DNA from: Paramacrobiotus richtersi
Lineage: Eukaryota; Tardigrada; Eutardigrada; Parachela; Macrobiotidae
NCBI GenBank assembly: GCA_034698045.1
Contig: JAQGAU010000854.1
Location: 1-23,163, forward strand
DNA: 23,163 bases
Direction of reading: 5' to 3'
The stretch's first letter is position 1; each line of letters starts with the position of its first letter. Below, one piece after another: positions 19,775-23,163 of this stretch. The position numbers were made by a program, and so were the translations under genes. The notes under the pieces are model-generated. The model saw only the letters and a program-made list of their open reading frames with translations. It did not search any database and was not told where the DNA came from.

Positions 19775-21323
19775 TCAAAACAGGGCGTCCAAGAAACGTT
19801 CTGTTTTACCAGCTGGAGCGGAATTGAGTCGTTCATTCAGCCGGTCGTACACGCGAGCGAAAACCATCTTTGCTGCGATGACCCCGCGCTGGCACGACTT
19901 TGCAGTGTCCACGGCAGGATCCAGTGGGTCCTGAATGCTTAACAGACCACTGGGCTCTTCGCGCAGCCGTTTCCGCATCTCGTCCTTGCTGATAACCTTT
20001 CCCCCGTCGGTCACCACAATGGCCTGATTCTCGTAATCAAAGTCTTTTCCGTACAGTTTCAGAAACTGCAGCAGAAGATCCCCAAGATTCTCACTGCCGG
20101 TGTCGTTCAGTTGCAGCAAACTGATGGCCATCAGAGTCAAGACATGTGAGCTGATTCCGCCGGAGTGAATATTGGATAACTTTCTCAGCCAGAGAGTTTC
20201 TTTCAAGATAACAACGAGTTCCGGTAGACCGGGAAATTCTTTATTTTTTTCCACGATCCACTGAGAAGTCTTCAGCCCATCGTGCGTAGTCACGCTGTCG
20301 CTGGCAACACACTGCAAAAGTAAGTAATTTGTAATTATGAACCAACCTGCTTAATAAGAATTTTAATCCGATTATCAGCGCGGATAACAAGTGGAGCCGT
20401 TACAACTCGCAGTTGCCGAAGCGTGTTGCGGTAGCTGTACAGATTGTATCTGCACAGTGGGCTGCAGTAGTATATCCGGTGCCGATTATGCTTTACAAGT
20501 TAGAAATGAGCAACTACTGTATTTAATACCGTTTACCCTACCATAGCGTATACATTTGTTCTGCTAAGTGTAAAATCATCTAATTATATAAGTAAAATAG
20601 TAAATTCCCAGGACCGCAATCACTGCATGCGGAAACAAAAACTGCACCGAAGTGGACGTAAATCGAGTCTATAGTATTACGTACATAACAGGATTAATAT
20701 GTATATCGTCACATTTGTTATTTGCATGTTTGTTTTATTGTTTGTACCGGTAGCGAACACGAGAATAGCGGCAGCGGAAACCCACGCTAACATACTTACG
20801 GCCTTCCGCATAACATTCACCACATCTATCGTTAGTTATCAACAAAAGGTCATGTCCAGGTGTTGCTTACCGACACGTCCAGCTTGAGACGACTTTGGAA
20901 ATCCAAGGTCTTGATCAGCGGGACGCTTGCCTTTGGTAGATACTGTAATGGGATGAAACTGCAGTTTTCCACGTCGTCCGTATCGATGTGCTTCGCCATT
21001 TGCGCCCGAAACGTTCCGAGCCATGTTGATGGATGGAATGGTCTCGTGGCGGATCTACAGCGCACCACCGCCACAAAATCAATGTCACTGGATCGAAGAA
21101 ATGTCCCGGTTAAATAGCTTCCGAAAGGCTCAATCTTTACGCGGCGATTTTGTGGTTGTGACTCGAGGAACTTCTTCAAACGCTCAACGACTTCCTTTCG
21201 CCTGGCAAATTCGACTCCATCGGCATGGATATCCGCATAGAACGCCGCGATTTCTTCGTGCAACGCTTCCACGTTAATAGCATAAGTCTCGCTGCTTTTT
21301 GATACAATTTCGCAGACCGGCAT
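19775..21323 (-). CDS. NT3: Trf4/PAPD5-like non-canonical poly(A) polymerase, 329 aa, two exons
   Basis: Exon 1 is 20871-21323 (151 codons, donor TCG|GTAAGC) and exon 2 is 19775-20311 (acceptor TTTTGCAG), phase 0, at the same site as NT1 and NT2. Motifs: G68-S69, D80 and D82 in SSDIDFVAV, and D149 in KLDVS. The second half has GGISSHVLTLMAISLLQ, LGDLLLQFLKLYGKDFDYE, ISKDEMRKRL and IQDPLDPAVD. The last is the clearest match in the window to the Trf4/PAPD5 C-terminal region. SHVLTL replaces the usual SY-x-L. The intron (20312-20870) is the longest of the three. NT1 shares ISKDEMR/VSKDEMR and LSIQ-PLDP with NT3 more closely than NT2 does, so NT1 and NT3 look like nearer relatives despite their distance. 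Confidence 0.88.
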
Positions 21324-22398
21324 TCCTGAATTATGTAAAAGGCCCTTTGATATAACCGAAAAACTGACACTAAACGAAAAGTATCCACGTCGATGACCTC
21401 TTCTGCACTGGCTGCTAACAACTAATAACTAATAACTATCAGCAGTCTAAATTTTCCGTGTGATGAAGTTGTTCACCGTAATGCACTCGCAAATGGAAAC
21501 GCGTGGAGAACGCTGATGCAAACAGCAAGACTTAGTATAATATTATATACCGGGTCGTTCGGTCCGAGTGCAAAAGAGGAGAAAGTGGATGCATTCGAAA
21601 CGTGATTTCGAATCTCACGCTGTTACCATTCGAACACCATACAAACGATCGTGTCATCTCGCAACGATGCAGCTGCTGTCTGCGTCTCTCTACACCAATC
21701 GCGGCCGGTCTATGCATTCGATAAAATAAGTAATGGGATGCGCATCATAATCTGTACGTAATTCGAAGTATCGACATTTGCTAGCTGCCATGACATCAGA
21801 GGAAGTTTCGCAATGTCCATCGCGTTTGTGATAGTACCTGTTTGCAGTATAGCTCTGCAATCTGCAGCAATGAATCACTGCAGTATCCATCTCGCACCCC
21901 GTCATATCATTCGATTGTAACAAATTCCAGACACAGCAAACTGCGTATGGAAAACCACAACCAAACGTACAGTAGTTCAATACCTAGTACGGCTGGAAAA
22001 AATGTGTTCTGGGCCTCCGGCCAAACCGCAACTCTTTTCCAAATTTTTTGTTCTCCGCAACTAGTTGCGTATTTCGTCAACACATCGCTGTCATAATATA
22101 TTTTCAAATTCGATCCAGCCGAAAGTAATCAACCAATTCACATGCGACACAACATTTCGAAAATCAAAGGTACATCTAACCGAATTCAACCGCAAAACCT
22201 CGGCACATCGAAATCACTCACATCCTCCAAAAAAACTGACTAATACGAAGAGAGAAAGCGTCACCGAAAGGAACAGAAACTTCTGTGCAAACTTAATAAC
22301 CATAAAAATGACAAAATAACACTTCAATTTGACTAGCATCCACGATTAGAAAAGACCACACAAAGAGAGAGATTACGAGACCAATCATCAGGTCACCA
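21324..22398. other. Intergenic between NT3 and the CMIP homologue, no gene recognised
   Basis: Several overlapping frames occur on both strands (for example 21690-21980 and 21907-22107 minus, 21842-22096 plus) without domains or splice support. A short direct repeat of ACTAATA lies at about 21421. The stretch should hold the NT3 promoter and the 3' UTR of the CMIP homologue. Confidence 0.45.

Positions 22399-23163
<765 letters not shown>

Noticed and set aside
20699..20887. Plus-strand frame starting MYIVTFVICMFVLLFVPVA, resembling a signal peptide, over the NT3 intron and exon 1 end
   Set aside because: The 3' half is antisense to NT3 coding sequence, there is no good donor after the hydrophobic stretch, and no partner exon was seen.
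21690..22107. Cys-rich minus-strand frames upstream of NT3
   Set aside because: The Cys spacing matches no known toxin or defensin pattern, no signal peptide is clear, and several frames overlap.

Overview
This window is eukaryotic, from an animal. Coding sequence is broken by GT-AG introns of about 50-600 bp whose phases join reading frames cleanly. It holds a class A (rhodopsin-like) GPCR family, Trf4/PAPD5-type non-canonical poly(A) polymerases, and the last exon of a C-Maf-inducing protein (CMIP) homologue. Compact introns, dense genes and lineage-specific GPCR paralogues fit a small invertebrate genome. A tardigrade is my best guess, but nothing here proves it.

Layout: (1) 1-5841, minus strand: the 5' part of a long multi-exon gene for a secreted or extracellular protein. 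It starts with a signal peptide and continues past the left edge. Its exons follow a repeating module whose intron phases are conserved between copies. I do not recognise the family. (2) 5842-7048: no gene seen. (3) 7049-8425, minus: poly(A) polymerase-like gene NT1, with a 174-bp MITE-like element in its intron. (4) 9878-11166, plus: intact two-exon GPCR of 339 aa (copy A). (5) 11167-13977: 3' flank of copy A, split by an insertion of about 860 bp, followed by mostly non-coding sequence with a hairpin. (6) 13978-14940, plus: badly decayed GPCR fragment (copy B), interrupted by the 3' end of a LINE in opposite orientation. (7) 15346-16593, plus: GPCR pseudogene (copy C) with four frameshifts and the same intron as copy A. 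Homology to copy A extends into both flanks. (8) 17811-18922 and 19775-21323, minus: NT2 and NT3, paralogues of NT1 with the same single intron. The spacer between them carries two hairpins. (9) 22399-22629, minus: terminal exon of the CMIP homologue, with one doubtful upstream exon at the right edge.

The middle of the window (7-21.3 kb) is a young gene-family neighbourhood. Three minus-strand NTase genes of 329-330 aa surround three plus-strand GPCR copies, of which only one looks functional. Transposon debris marks the places where copies diverged. No operon-like cooperation is implied. Splice sites and frames were worked out by eye, so the linker exons of the large gene are provisional.
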